Source: Microtetraspora glauca
GTDB taxonomy: Bacteria > Actinomycetota > Actinomycetes > Streptomycetales > Streptomycetaceae
DNA length: 64,000 nt
NCBI GenBank assembly: GCA_000721275.1
Contig: JOFO01000030.1
Span: 14,249 to 78,248 of the forward strand
Direction of reading: 5' to 3'
Shown here: in pieces, positions 50,963-59,957 of the stretch
How the letters are laid out: each line of letters opens with the position of its first letter
Numbering within the stretch: the stretch's first letter is position 1
The notes under the pieces: model-generated
What the model was told of the DNA's origin: nothing
The model's database searches: none
The model's input: the letters and a program-made list of their open reading frames with translations, nothing else
Program-made: the position numbers and the translations under genes

Positions 50963-53217
50963 ACCCGTTCCTGCTCGGATTGCGCCTCGTGTGGCGCGGC
51001 GGGCGCCGGGGACGGGCCCGTTTCCTCCTGATGACCTGCGGTTCCGCGGTGGGCGTCGCCTGCCTCGCCGCCGTCCTGACCATCCCCACGATCATCGGCG
51101 CGCACGACGCCCGCACCCAGGCGCGGGAGCTGTACCCGGCCAAGCACGGCGACGTGCTGTACCAGGAGTTCTCGGACCCGTACGGCTCGCGTCCGCTGCG
51201 GCGGACCTTCTTCGCCCGCACCGGAGCGGGCCCGGCGGAGCTCCCTCCCGGGATCAAGGAGCTCCCGCGGCCCGGTGAGGCCGTCGTCTCACCGAGGCTG
51301 CGGGACCTCCTGGCCGCGAACCCGGGCGTCGCGGGGCTCGTGCCGGGCAAGGTCACGGACGTCATCGCGCCGGAGGGCCTGGGTGGCCCCGACGAGCTCT
51401 ACGCCTACATCGGCACCACGGCCGACCGGCTGACCGACCCCCGCCCACTCGGCCGGGTCGGCGCCCGGGCCGTCCTCGACGAACTGATCGATCCGGAGAC
51501 GCTGGACATCCTGCGGTTCACCCTCGGGTGCATCGTGCTGCTGCCTCTCGTGATCTTCCTGTCCGTCTGCGCCAGGCTGTCCGGCGAGTCGCGGGCGCGA
51601 CGCCTGGCGGCACTGCGGTTGGTAGGTCTCAGCGCGAAAGACACGGTGCGGGTCAACGCCGGGGAGAGCGTCGCGGCGGCGTTCCTCGGCGCGCTGCTCG
51701 GGCTCGCGGGATACCTCGGGGCCAACGAGGTCATGGCGGCCGTCGGGCTGCCCGGGCTGCGGTGGTACCCGGCGGACGGGCGGCCGGAGTGGACGACCGT
51801 GGCCGTGTGCCTGCTCGGCTGTCCGGCGCTCGCCTGGGTCGTGGGCCTGTACAGCGGGCGGCGGGCGGCGCTCTCGCCGATCGCCGTGCGCCGGACGGCC
51901 GAACGCAGGCCGCCGCGGACATGGGGGACGCTGCTGCTGGTTCCGGGGCTGGGAGTGATCAGCGGCTACTGCGCGATGAGCCTGCTGGGCCGCGACCCCT
52001 CCGGAGGATCCGCGAGTTCCGTCCTCATCCCCGCCGCGGTCCTGCTGACCGGGGCCGGACTCGTCCTCGGTCTGGCACCGATCACCGCGTGGCTCGCCCG
52101 CCGGCTGGCCGAGGTGTCCACCTCGCTGCCGGTCGCGCTGGGCATGCGGCGCGCGGAGGTGGATCCGGGATCGTCGCTGAGGGTCGTCACCGGACTGGTG
52201 CTGCTGGTCTTCGGGGCGTCGCTCACGCAGGGGGTGCTCGTCGAACTCGACCAGGTCAGCCGGCGCACCGCACCGCTCCAGGAGTATGCCGTCGGTCTGG
52301 CCTCCGTGAGTCCGGCCCAGCGGAAGGAGCTGGCCGCCGTGCCGGGCGTGCGGACGTCCTTCGTCACGTACAGCTCGGTCCAGTCCCCCGACCCCGCCTT
52401 CGAGCCCTCCCTCACCGTCGTCGCCGCGACCTGCGAGCAGCTGGCCGCGACGGCGGAGTCGGTGCGGGAGTGCCGTCCCGACCGCGTCATGCGACTGCGC
52501 GACACCAACGCCTCCTTCGAGAGCGACCCCCAGCCGGGCGAACGGTTCGCGTTCGCCGTCGGGGACGGCGGCAGGAACACCGTCCTGACCGTGCCCGAGG
52601 ACCGGGTCGACGTCCGCGCGTACCAGCCCTCCGTGATCATGTCCGGTGCTCTGCTCGTTCCGCCGCACCGGCTGCCCCGGGGGCTGACCGCCTCGGCCGG
52701 CACGTTGACGCTGGTGTCCGCCGCCGACGAGGACACCGTGCGGCGGGTGCTCGACGGGATCGGGGCCGTGGTGCCCACCGCCGAGGTGGACGCGGTCGGC
52801 ATCAATGCCGAGGCGCTGGCGCAGCTCGAGGTCGTGCGGAGTCTGCTGGTCGTCGGGTTGGTGCTCGGGCTGGTGGTGGGGGTGGCGGCGTTCGTGGTGT
52901 CGGTGGTGGACCGGGGGCTGGAGCGGCGGGGGCAGGTGGCTGCGCTGGGGTTGCTGGGGGCTCGGGGCGGGACCTTGCGGGGGGTGCAGGTGGTGCAGGT
53001 GGTGGTGCCGTTGGCGGTGGGGCTGGGTGGGGCCGTGGTCGCGGGGTGGCTGGCCGAGTCCAGTTACCTGATCACCGGGGGCGGGGCCGTGCACTGGGAC
53101 TGGGCCGGGTTGCCGCTGCTGCTCGGGAGTGCGGTCGGGGTGCTCGTGGTGGCCGGGGTGGCCTCCGTACCGGTGGTGCGGAGGCACGTGGATCCCGAGC
53201 ACATCCGGAGGGACTGA
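50959..53217 (+). CDS. FtsX-like ABC permease
   Basis: 752 residues from GTG 50959. There is an N-terminal anchor helix (FLLMTCGSAVGVACLAAVLT), a large external region, a central group of helices (ILRFTLGCIVLLPLVIFLSV) and a C-terminal group (VVRSLLVVGLVLGLVVGVAA and following), so it looks like two fused FtsX units. LAALRLVGLSAKDTVRVNAG and VAALGLLGARGGTLRGVQVV are the cytoplasmic FtsX coupling motifs. It pairs with the ATPase it overlaps and likely exports a lipid, peptide or the adjacent small secreted protein. It converges on the AhpD-like gene, with only 4 bases between the stops. Confidence 0.88.
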   Translation: MNPFLLGLRLVWRGGRRGRARFLLMTCGSAVGVACLAAVLTIPTIIGAHDARTQARELYPAKHGDVLYQEFSDPYGSRPLRRTFFARTGAGPAELPPGIKELPRPGEAVVSPRLRDLLAANPGVAGLVPGKVTDVIAPEGLGGPDELYAYIGTTADRLTDPRPLGRVGARAVLDELIDPETLDILRFTLGCIVLLPLVIFLSVCARLSGESRARRLAALRLVGLSAKDTVRVNAGESVAAAFLGALLGLAGYLGANEVMAAVGLPGLRWYPADGRPEWTTVAVCLLGCPALAWVVGLYSGRRAALSPIAVRRTAERRPPRTWGTLLLVPGLGVISGYCAMSLLGRDPSGGSASSVLIPAAVLLTGAGLVLGLAPITAWLARRLAEVSTSLPVALGMRRAEVDPGSSLRVVTGLVLLVFGASLTQGVLVELDQVSRRTAPLQEYAVGLASVSPAQRKELAAVPGVRTSFVTYSSVQSPDPAFEPSLTVVAATCEQLAATAESVRECRPDRVMRLRDTNASFESDPQPGERFAFAVGDGGRNTVLTVPEDRVDVRAYQPSVIMSGALLVPPHRLPRGLTASAGTLTLVSAADEDTVRRVLDGIGAVVPTAEVDAVGINAEALAQLEVVRSLLVVGLVLGLVVGVAAFVVSVVDRGLERRGQVAALGLLGARGGTLRGVQVVQVVVPLAVGLGGAVVAGWLAESSYLITGGGAVHWDWAGLPLLLGSAVGVLVVAGVASVPVVRRHVDPEHIRRD

Positions 53218-53221
53218 CCGG

Positions 53222-53695
53222 TCAGGCGAACTGGCCCGGGACGTAGGAGCCGGCCGGCTGTTGGGTCATGACGTTCATGCGGTTGAAGGCGTTGATGATC
53301 GCGATGAGGGAGACCAGCGCGGCGAGCTGCTCCTCGTCGTAGTGCTTCGCCGCGTTCTCCCACGCCTCGTCGGTCACGCCGGTGTGCTGGTCCGCGAGGC
53401 GGGTGCCCTGCTCGGTGAGTTCGAGGGCCGCGCGCTCGGCGTCCGTGAAGACCGTGGCCTCGCGCCAGGCGGCGACGAGGTGGAGGCGGAGGGCGGTCTC
53501 GCCGGCCGCCGCGGCGTCCTTGGTGTGCATGTCGAGGCAGAAGCCGCAGCCGTTGACCTGGCTGGCGCGGATCTTCACCAGTTCCTGGGTGCTGTGCGGC
53601 AGCACGGTGTCCGGGATCGCGAAGCCGGCCGAGGCGAGGTGCTTGACGACCTTGCCGGCGACGGGGCTGGTGAAGAGGTTGAGGCGGGGGTTCAT
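53222..53695 (-). CDS. AhpD-like carboxymuconolactone decarboxylase family protein
   Basis: 157 residues. The helical core contains QVNGCGFCLDMHTKDAAAAG, the CxxC...H motif of AhpD-type alkylhydroperoxidases, in which the two cysteines and the histidine form the redox site. The flanking residues (ELVKIRASQ) and C-terminal NAFNRMNVMTQQP fit the same family. It is cytoplasmic and probably reduces peroxides or serves as a stress-linked thiol protein. Confidence 0.88.
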   Translation of the reverse strand: MNPRLNLFTSPVAGKVVKHLASAGFAIPDTVLPHSTQELVKIRASQVNGCGFCLDMHTKDAAAAGETALRLHLVAAWREATVFTDAERAALELTEQGTRLADQHTGVTDEAWENAAKHYDEEQLAALVSLIAIINAFNRMNVMTQQPAGSYVPGQFA

Positions 53696-53800
53696 GTGGG
53701 CTCCTTGGTGGGTTCGGTGGTCGTTGGTTCGGTGGTTCGTTGTCGGCTTTCATGGGACTGACGGATCGGGTCGCCGGGGTGTGACAGGGGAGGGCGGGGG

Positions 53801-54652
53801 ATGAGTGTGAGCTGGGTCACTCGGGTTGTGGTGCGGGACGGTACGGCGCTGTCCGTGCGCGACTGGGGCGGTGACGGGGCCGGCGTCCTGCTGCTGCACG
53901 GGATCGCCGGGCACTGCGGGGAGTGGGACGGGCTCGCCCGGCCGTTGCGCGCCGACGGGTACCGGGTGCTCGCGCTCGACCAGCGGGGGCACGGGGCGAG
54001 CGAGCGGAAGCCCCGGGACGTCTCCCGGGCCGCGTACGTCGAGGACGTGCTCGCGGTCGTCGACCAGGAGCCCGGGCGGCCGTTCGTGGTCGTCGGGCAG
54101 TCGTACGGCGGCGTCGCCGCGCTGCTCGCCTCCGCGCGGCGGCATCCGCGGATCGCCGGGGCCGTGCTCGTGGAGGCCGGGCCCGACCGGGCCGCGCCCG
54201 AGGACGTGGCGGGGGTCGTGGGGTGGCTGCGCGGGTGGCCGGTGCCGTTCGCGAGCCGGGCGGCGGCCGTCGCGCACTTCGGGGGCGGGGCGGTCGGCGA
54301 GGGGTGGGCCGCCGGGCTGGAGGAACGGGACGGCGGGTGGTGGCCGCGGTTCGACGCGGACACGCTGGCGGACTCCCTCGCCGAGAACGCCTCCCGTGCC
54401 TGGTGGGAGGAGTGGGAGGCGATCGGCGTACCGCTCCTCGCCGTCCTCGGGCAGCACGGGATCATCGGCGCCGCGCACTGGGACGGCATGGTCCGGCGGC
54501 AGCCGGGACTGCGCGGGGTCTCCTTCCCCGGCGCCGGGCACGACCTGCACCTGGAGCGGCCGGAGGAGCTGTACGGGGTCCTGGCGCCGTTCCTGCGGGA
54601 GGTCGCGGGCGCGGGCGGCGGGGCTTGCCCTGGAGTGCGCTCCAGGTCCTAG
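53801..54652 (+). CDS. Alpha/beta hydrolase
   Basis: 283 residues. Oxyanion region LLLHGIAGHCGEWDG, strand/turn LALDQRGHGASERKP, nucleophile elbow VVGQSYGGVAA (Ser), acid near VLGQHGIIG, and His in GAGHDLHLERPEEL. A helical cap lies between. The fold is clear; the substrate is not. The last 28 bases of the gene contain the -35 and most of the -10 of the promoter for the aldo/keto reductase downstream. Confidence 0.88.
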   Translation: MSVSWVTRVVVRDGTALSVRDWGGDGAGVLLLHGIAGHCGEWDGLARPLRADGYRVLALDQRGHGASERKPRDVSRAAYVEDVLAVVDQEPGRPFVVVGQSYGGVAALLASARRHPRIAGAVLVEAGPDRAAPEDVAGVVGWLRGWPVPFASRAAAVAHFGGGAVGEGWAAGLEERDGGWWPRFDADTLADSLAENASRAWWEEWEAIGVPLLAVLGQHGIIGAAHWDGMVRRQPGLRGVSFPGAGHDLHLERPEELYGVLAPFLREVAGAGGGACPGVRSRS

Positions 54653-54655
54653 GGT
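54625..54655 (+). promoter_or_regulatory. MerR-type promoter/operator of the aldo/keto reductase gene
   Basis: TTGCCC (54625-54630), a 19-bp spacer holding the dyad CTGGAG-TGCG-CTCCAG, and TAGGGT (54650-54655). A spacer of 19 rather than 17 bp with the dyad centred in it is the hallmark of promoters activated by MerR-family regulators. The predicted start falls at the ATG 54663. Confidence 0.8.
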
Positions 54656-54662
54656 GCCGCCC

Positions 54663-55727
54663 ATGCGCTATCGGATACTCGGCGGGACCGGGATCGAAGT
54701 CAGCACCTACTGCCTCGGCACCATGATGTTCGGGTCGGTCGGCAACCCCGACCACCGGGACGCCGTACGGATCATCCACTCCGCCCTCGACCGGGGGATC
54801 AACTTCGTCGACACCGCCGACATGTACTCGGCGGGCGAGTCCGAGGAGATCGTCGGGAAGGCGCTGCGCGATCCGCGCCGCCGGGACGAGACCGTGCTCG
54901 CGACCAAGGTGTACTTCCCCGTCGGCGGCGACGGGCCCGCGCGCGGCGGGCTGTCCCGGCGGTGGATCGTCCGGGCCGTGGAGGCCAGTCTGGCGCGGCT
55001 CGGGACGGACCGGATCGACCTGTACCAGGTGCACCGGCCGGACCACAGGACCGACATCGAGGAGACCCTGGACGCGCTCGGCGACCTCGTCTCCCAGGGG
55101 AAGATCCGGGCCTTCGGCTGCTCGGCCTTCCCCGCCGACCGGATCGTCGAGGCGCACGCGGTCGCCGAACGGCGCGGGCTGCGCCGGTTCCGCACCGAGC
55201 AGCCGCCGTACTCGCTGCTCGCGCGCGGCGTCGAGACGGCGGTGCTGCCGGTGGCGCAGCGGTACGGGATGGGCGTGCTGACCTGGGCGCCGCTCGCCTC
55301 CGGGTACCTCTCGGGGGCGTACCGGAAGGGGCGCGGGGTCGACCTCACGCGCGGGCGGGCGGCGATCACCCCGCACCGCTTCGACCCGGCGCTGCCGGAG
55401 AACGCGGCGAAGCTCGACGCCGTCGAGCGGCTGGCCCTGCTGGCCGAGGAGGTCGGCTGCTCGCTGCCGCAGCTCGCGGTCGCCTTCGCCGCCGCGCACC
55501 CGGCCGTGACCTCGGTGATCCTCGGTCCGCGGACGGGCGAGCAGCTGGACGGGCTGCTGGAGGGCGCCTCGCTCGTGCTCGACGACGAGGTGCTGGACCG
55601 GATCGACGCGATCGTGCCGCCGGGGACGGACCTGTACCGGGCGGACGGGGTGTGGCGCCCGCCGGCCCTCGCCGAAGCCGCCCTGCGGCGGCGGCCGCTG
55701 GGCGAGCGGGCGGCGGCCGGCGGCTGA
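54663..55727 (+). CDS. Aldo/keto reductase
   Basis: 354 residues from ATG 54663. NADPH-dependent reductase of the AKR (YajO/AKR11-14-like) type: LGTMMFGSVG at the N-terminus, NFVDTADMYSAGESEEIVGK with the catalytic Asp and Tyr, VLATKVYF with the catalytic Lys, YQVHRPD with His, and SVILGPRTGEQLDG for cofactor binding. There is no ribosome site; the -10 ends 7 bases before the ATG, so the mRNA is likely leaderless. The MerR-type promoter suggests induction by electrophiles, aldehydes or oxidants. No merR gene is present in the window. Confidence 0.93.
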   Translation: MRYRILGGTGIEVSTYCLGTMMFGSVGNPDHRDAVRIIHSALDRGINFVDTADMYSAGESEEIVGKALRDPRRRDETVLATKVYFPVGGDGPARGGLSRRWIVRAVEASLARLGTDRIDLYQVHRPDHRTDIEETLDALGDLVSQGKIRAFGCSAFPADRIVEAHAVAERRGLRRFRTEQPPYSLLARGVETAVLPVAQRYGMGVLTWAPLASGYLSGAYRKGRGVDLTRGRAAITPHRFDPALPENAAKLDAVERLALLAEEVGCSLPQLAVAFAAAHPAVTSVILGPRTGEQLDGLLEGASLVLDDEVLDRIDAIVPPGTDLYRADGVWRPPALAEAALRRRPLGERAAAGG

Positions 55728-55737
55728 GGGGTGGCGA

Positions 55738-55815
55738 GGAGGCGGGCAGTCTCGTAGGGCGGGCAGTCTCGTAGGACGGGTGGCAGGCTCGTCGAGCGGG
55801 CGGCGGGCTCGTCGC
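55738..55815. repeat. Degenerate tandem repeat of about 17-20 bp
   Basis: Four to five consecutive units built on GCGGGCAGTCTCGTA then variants ending GGCTCGTCG, filling the gap between the reductase and the YCII gene. Confidence 0.65.
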
Positions 55816-55955
55816 GCGGGTGGGTGATTCCGGGGGGATTTCGGATTTCCCTCCGCGCGGTGTCGAGATCCGGGCTCCGGCTCCGACTCTCCTTCGAAAG
55901 GGCCCCGGAGCGGGGCTTCGGAAAGAGCGGAAGAGCGAGAAGAGCGGAGGACGCC

Positions 55956-56369
55956 ATGAAGTACCTGGTGATGGTGCAGGGGTCGCACGCCGACTACGAG
56001 GCGATGACCGGGCGCGGCTCGGAGCACAGCCCGGCCTGGGACAAGGAGTCGCTGGCCGCGATGTTCGACCACATGACGACGCTCAACAAGGAGCTCATGG
56101 CGAGCGGCGAGCTGATCGACGCGCAGGGCCTGACCGACCCGGCGGAGACCTGGATGGTCTCGGTGGACGCCGACGGGAACCCTGTGGTCACGGACGGGCC
56201 GTACGCGGAGACCAAGGAGGTCCTGGCCGGTTACTGGGTGCTGGAGTGCGACAGCCTGGAGCGGGTGACGGAGATCGCCGCGCGGGCCGCCCGCTGCCCG
56301 CAGCCGGCGGGCGCTGCGGAGTACCCGGTGGTGATCCGGCGGATCGGCGAGGCGCCGACGCAGGACTGA
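55956..56369 (+). CDS. YCII/DGPF-domain protein
   Basis: 137 residues from ATG 55956, behind GCGGAGG. MKYLVMVQGSHADYEAMTGR, TDGPYAETKEVLAGYWVLEC (DGPF-type motif) and PVVIRRIG place it in the YCII-related family. In actinobacteria these are usually encoded beside an ECF sigma factor with a SnoaL-like tail, but none is adjacent here. The activity is unknown. Confidence 0.87.
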   Translation: MKYLVMVQGSHADYEAMTGRGSEHSPAWDKESLAAMFDHMTTLNKELMASGELIDAQGLTDPAETWMVSVDADGNPVVTDGPYAETKEVLAGYWVLECDSLERVTEIAARAARCPQPAGAAEYPVVIRRIGEAPTQD

Positions 56370-56455
56370 GCGGGCGGGCTCCCGCGTCCCGCGGGAACAC
56401 TCCCGGCGGGTGTCATCCTTGGTGGTCGTAGGCCCCCCGCATCCGGGGCGGTGAA

Positions 56456-56473
56456 GGACCCCCCGGGGTATCT
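56456..56473 (+). promoter_or_regulatory. CsoR/CstR-type operator
   Basis: GGACCCCCCGGGGTATCT: a near-perfect dyad of the (A)TACCCC..GGGGTA type bound by CsoR-family repressors, 15-30 bases upstream of the repressor gene itself, so autorepression is likely. Confidence 0.6.
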
Positions 56474-56478
56474 GCTGA

Positions 56479-56775
<297 letters not shown>

Positions 56776-56800
56776 GCCCCCTCCGTACGCGTAACGAGAG

Positions 56801-56836
56801 AGCACCCCCGGTGGAAGGGTTTCCGCCGGGGGTGTT
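56801..56836. terminator. 16-bp bidirectional terminator
   Basis: AGCACCCCCGGTGGAA pairs with TTCCGCCGGGGGTGTT (two G-U) around GGGT, between the convergent CsoR-family and wrbA-like genes. Confidence 0.8.
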
Positions 56837-56861
56837 CCGCTGCGTGCCCGGGTCGTCGGCG

Positions 56862-57470
56862 TCAGTCGACCGGGAGGCCCTTCAGGCGCTTGGCGATCGT
56901 CGTCAGGCGGGCGCCCTGGTAGCGGGCGGCGGCCAGGACGTTCTCGGCGGGGGCGCCGTTGGCGGCGGGGTGGGCGGTGCCGTAGGGGTTGCCGCCGGCC
57001 GCGTAGACGGCCGGGTCGGTGAAGCCGGGGGAGACGATGACCGAGCCCCAGTGGTGGAAGGTGTTGTAGAGGGCGAGCAGCGTGGACTCGTTGCCGCCGT
57101 GCAGGTTGTGGGCGCTGGTGAAGGCGGTGGCGGGCTTGTCCGCCATGACGCCGCGCTGCCACAGGCCGCCGGTGGTGTCGACGAACTGCTTGAGCTGGGC
57201 CGCGACGTTGCCGAAGCGGGTCGGCGAGCCGAGGGCGTAGGCGTCCGCCCACTCCAGGTCGTCCAGGGCGGCGACCTCGACGCCGGCGGTGGCGTCGACG
57301 TGGGCGCGCCAGGCCGGGTTGGCGTCGATCGCGGCGTCCGGGGCGAGCTCGGGGACGCGGCGGAGGCGGACCTCGGCGCCGGCCTTCTCGGCGCCTTCGG
57401 CGACGGCCTGGGCGAGCTGGTGCACGGCACCGGTGGACGAGTAGTAGACGACGGCGACCTTCACGGACAT
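56862..57470 (-). CDS. wrbA: NAD(P)H:quinone oxidoreductase, WrbA type
   Basis: 202 residues from ATG 57470, behind GGAG. Flavodoxin-like fold: VAVVYYSSTGAVHQLAQAVA (FMN phosphate loop), ALGSPTRFGNVAAQLKQFVD, GLWQRGVMADKPATAFTSAH and HWGSVIVSPGFTDPAVY are diagnostic of WrbA. It reduces quinones by two electrons, avoiding semiquinone radicals. It is divergent from a TetR gene, with a perfect inverted repeat between them. Confidence 0.92.
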   Translation of the reverse strand: MSVKVAVVYYSSTGAVHQLAQAVAEGAEKAGAEVRLRRVPELAPDAAIDANPAWRAHVDATAGVEVAALDDLEWADAYALGSPTRFGNVAAQLKQFVDTTGGLWQRGVMADKPATAFTSAHNLHGGNESTLLALYNTFHHWGSVIVSPGFTDPAVYAAGGNPYGTAHPAANGAPAENVLAAARYQGARLTTIAKRLKGLPVD

Positions 57471-57515
57471 GGCGGGCTCCTCGTTGCGCGGACGGGCGAC
57501 GCTCAAGTGGATGGG

Positions 57516-57548
57516 TATCCGTTTAACTGCTCCGAGACTAAACGGATA
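57516..57548. promoter_or_regulatory. TetR operator between wrbA and tetR
   Basis: TATCCGTTTA and TAAACGGATA are perfect 10-bp arms around a 13-base spacer, 46 bases upstream of wrbA and within the divergent promoter region. Confidence 0.8.
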
Positions 57549-57632
57549 ACGATCCGGATCGCAAGCGGTACGGGTATGCTCGAAGCACAGGACACCGACG
57601 GGCGGGGGCGCGACGAAGGGCAGGGCAGGCCG

Positions 57633-58283
57633 ATGAGCAGCACGAGGACACCGGGAAGCGGCGACGGGTCCGCACCGCTGCTCCCCCTGCTCCCGACCGC
57701 CCCCGGCACCGGCCCCGCGCCCGCCCCCGAGCGCGCCGACGCCGCCCGCAACCGGCGCCGGATCCTCGACGCCGCCGGCCGGATCGTCGCCGAGAAGGGC
57801 CCCGACGCGGTCACCATGAACCAGGTCGCCCACGCCAGCGGCATCGGCGTCGGCACCGTCTACCGGCGCTTCGGGGACGTCTCGCAGCTGCTCTGGGCGC
57901 TGCTGGACGAGCGCGAGCGGCGGTTCCAGGAGGCGTACATGAGCGGGCCGCCGCCGCTCGGTCCCGGCGCGCCCGCCGAGGAACGGCTCGACGCCTTCCT
58001 CGACGCGCTGGTCGACCGGGTCGCCGAGCAGCGCGCCCTCCTGCTCGCCGCGCACTCCGCCGCGCCGCGCGCCCGCTACCACAGCGGCGCGTACCAGCTC
58101 ATGCACACGCACACGGCGATGCTGGTGTCCCGGCTGCGGCCCGGCGCCGACGCCGCGCTCCTCGCCCATCTCGTCCTCGCGCCGTTCTCGCCGGACCTGA
58201 TGCACCACCTGGCGGTGGAGCAGGAGCTGTCGGCGGACCGGATCAAGGCGGGCGTACGGGAACTGCTGGCGCTGCGCGCCTGA
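57633..58283 (+). CDS. TetR/AcrR-family regulator
   Basis: 216 residues from ATG 57633 (GGGCAGG upstream); an in-frame ATG at 57576 would add 19 residues. After a Pro-rich N-terminus the DNA-binding domain is RNRRRILDAAGRIVAEKGPD then AVTMNQVAHASGIGVGTVYR with RFGDVSQLLWALL. The ligand domain is the SACE_7040-like helical type (VAEQRALLLAAHSAAPRARY). The inverted repeat upstream and the divergent wrbA gene suggest it represses both until a quinone or similar ligand binds. Confidence 0.9.
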   Translation: MSSTRTPGSGDGSAPLLPLLPTAPGTGPAPAPERADAARNRRRILDAAGRIVAEKGPDAVTMNQVAHASGIGVGTVYRRFGDVSQLLWALLDERERRFQEAYMSGPPPLGPGAPAEERLDAFLDALVDRVAEQRALLLAAHSAAPRARYHSGAYQLMHTHTAMLVSRLRPGADAALLAHLVLAPFSPDLMHHLAVEQELSADRIKAGVRELLALRA

Positions 58284-58396
58284 GGCACCCGTCCCCCACC
58301 GGGCGCTCCGCGCCGACGCACCCGCCCCCGCCGGCGGGCCCGGCCGCCGTCCGCCCCTCGGAACGCCCTGGACCGCGCGCCCGGCCGCACCGCACG

Positions 58397-58978
58397 ATGC
58401 GGCCCATGACCGTACCCAAGACCTTCCTCGTCCTGCACGGCTTCCAGAACCACCGGCCCGCCGGCCACTGGCAGCACTGGCTCGCCGGCGAGCTGCGCGC
58501 CCGCGGCCACGAGGTCCGCTACCCGCAGCTGCCGGAGCCGGACGCGCCCGTCCTCGACGCCTGGCTGGCGGCCCTGGAGGAGCACGGGAAGCGCCCGGCC
58601 GAGGGCGAGTTCGTCGTCGTCGCGCACAGCCTCGCCGTGCTGCTGTGGCTGCGGGCGGGCGCGCGCCGCCCCGACGCCGACCGGGTGCTGCTCGTCGCCC
58701 CGCCGTCCCCCGGCGTCACCGCCGGCATCCCGGAGATCGCCGCCTTCGCGGACGGGCTCGACCTCACCGAGCGGGGCGTCCGGGCCCGGCTCGTGTACGG
58801 CGACGGGGACGCGTACTGCCCCGAGGGCGCCGGCCCCGTCTACGGCACCCCGCTCGGCCTCGACACGGACCTCGTGCCGGGCGGCGCCCACCTCAACCCG
58901 GACAGCGGGCTCGGGCCCTGGCCGGCCGTGCTGCGCTGGTGCGAGAACCCGGAGACGCGGATCACCGGCACCGCGTAA
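58397..58978 (+). CDS. RBBP9/YdeN-family alpha/beta hydrolase
   Basis: 193 residues. FLVLHGFQNHRPAGHWQHWL, VVAHSLAVLLWLRAG (nucleophile Ser), YGDGDAYCPE (Asp) and GGAHLNPDSGLGPWP (His) are the RBBP9/YdeN pattern of small serine hydrolases. An ATG 9 bases downstream (TVPKTF) is an alternative start; neither has a ribosome site. It is followed 10 bases later by the proline iminopeptidase gene on the same strand. Confidence 0.87.
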   Translation: MRPMTVPKTFLVLHGFQNHRPAGHWQHWLAGELRARGHEVRYPQLPEPDAPVLDAWLAALEEHGKRPAEGEFVVVAHSLAVLLWLRAGARRPDADRVLLVAPPSPGVTAGIPEIAAFADGLDLTERGVRARLVYGDGDAYCPEGAGPVYGTPLGLDTDLVPGGAHLNPDSGLGPWPAVLRWCENPETRITGTA

Positions 58979-58988
58979 CGTCGGCCGG

Positions 58989-59957
58989 ATGCGATCCGAG
59001 AACCCGGCCCCCGTCCCGTACTCCTCCGGTCTGCTCGACGTCGGCGACGGCAACCTCGTCCACTACGAGGAGCACGGGAACCCGGCGGGCAAGCCCGCGC
59101 TGGTCGTGCACGGCGGGCCGGGCTCCGGGTCCTCCCCCACCGCGCCCCGTCTCTTCGACCAGGAGAGGTACCGGGTCGTGCAGTTCGACCAGCGCGGCTG
59201 CGGGCGCTCCCTCCCGCACGCGAGCGACCCCGCCGCCGACCTGTCCGTGAACACCACCGCCCATCTCGTCGCCGACATGGAACGGCTCCGCGTCCACCTG
59301 GGGATCGACCGCTGGCTGCTGTACGGCGGCTCCTGGGGCTCGACGCTGATCCTGGCGTACGCGCAGGCGCACCCGGAGCGGGTGAGCGAGATCGTCCTCG
59401 CCGCCGTCACCACCACCCGCCGCTCCGAGACGGCCTGGCTGTACGAGGGCGTCGGCCGCTTCTTCCCCGAGGCCCACGAGCGCTTCCGGGCGGGGGCCGG
59501 GCTCGCGGAGGGGTCGGCGGGCGCGGACGCGGCGGCCCTGGTGGGGGCGTACGCGGCGCTGATGAACCACCCAGACGCGGCCGTCCGGGAGCGGGCGGCG
59601 GCCGACTGGTGCGCCTGGGAGGACGCCGTCCTGTCCGGGGAGGGCATGGGGACGCCGTACACCGACCGGGTCGACGACGCCCGGCTCGGCTTCGTCCGGA
59701 TCTGCACCCACTACTTCGCCCACGGCGCCTTCCTGGAGGAGGGCGCGCTGATCCGGGACGCGCACCGGCTCGCCGGCGTCCCGGGCGTGCTGGTGCACGG
59801 CCGGCTCGACATGGGCGGGCCGCTCACCACCGCCTGGGAGCTCGCCCGGGCCTGGCCGGACGCCGAGCTGCACGTGGTGGAGAAGGCCGGGCACCTCGGC
59901 GGCGCCGGGACCCGGCGGCTGGTCACCGCCGCGCTGGAGCGCTTCGCGGACGCGTGA
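58989..59957 (+). CDS. pip: Proline iminopeptidase
   Basis: 322 residues. It releases N-terminal proline from peptides. PALVVHGGPGSGSSP (oxyanion HGGPG), VVQFDQRGCGRSLPHAS, LLYGGSWGSTLILAYAQAHP (GGSWGS nucleophile elbow) and EKAGHLGG (His) are diagnostic of the S33 family. It has no signal peptide and is cytoplasmic. Confidence 0.93.
   Translation: MRSENPAPVPYSSGLLDVGDGNLVHYEEHGNPAGKPALVVHGGPGSGSSPTAPRLFDQERYRVVQFDQRGCGRSLPHASDPAADLSVNTTAHLVADMERLRVHLGIDRWLLYGGSWGSTLILAYAQAHPERVSEIVLAAVTTTRRSETAWLYEGVGRFFPEAHERFRAGAGLAEGSAGADAAALVGAYAALMNHPDAAVRERAAADWCAWEDAVLSGEGMGTPYTDRVDDARLGFVRICTHYFAHGAFLEEGALIRDAHRLAGVPGVLVHGRLDMGGPLTTAWELARAWPDAELHVVEKAGHLGGAGTRRLVTAALERFADA

Noticed and set aside
53215..53224. 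Palindrome TGACCGGTCA as an operator
   Set aside because: It arises from the two convergent stop codons (TGA and TCA) facing each other across four bases.
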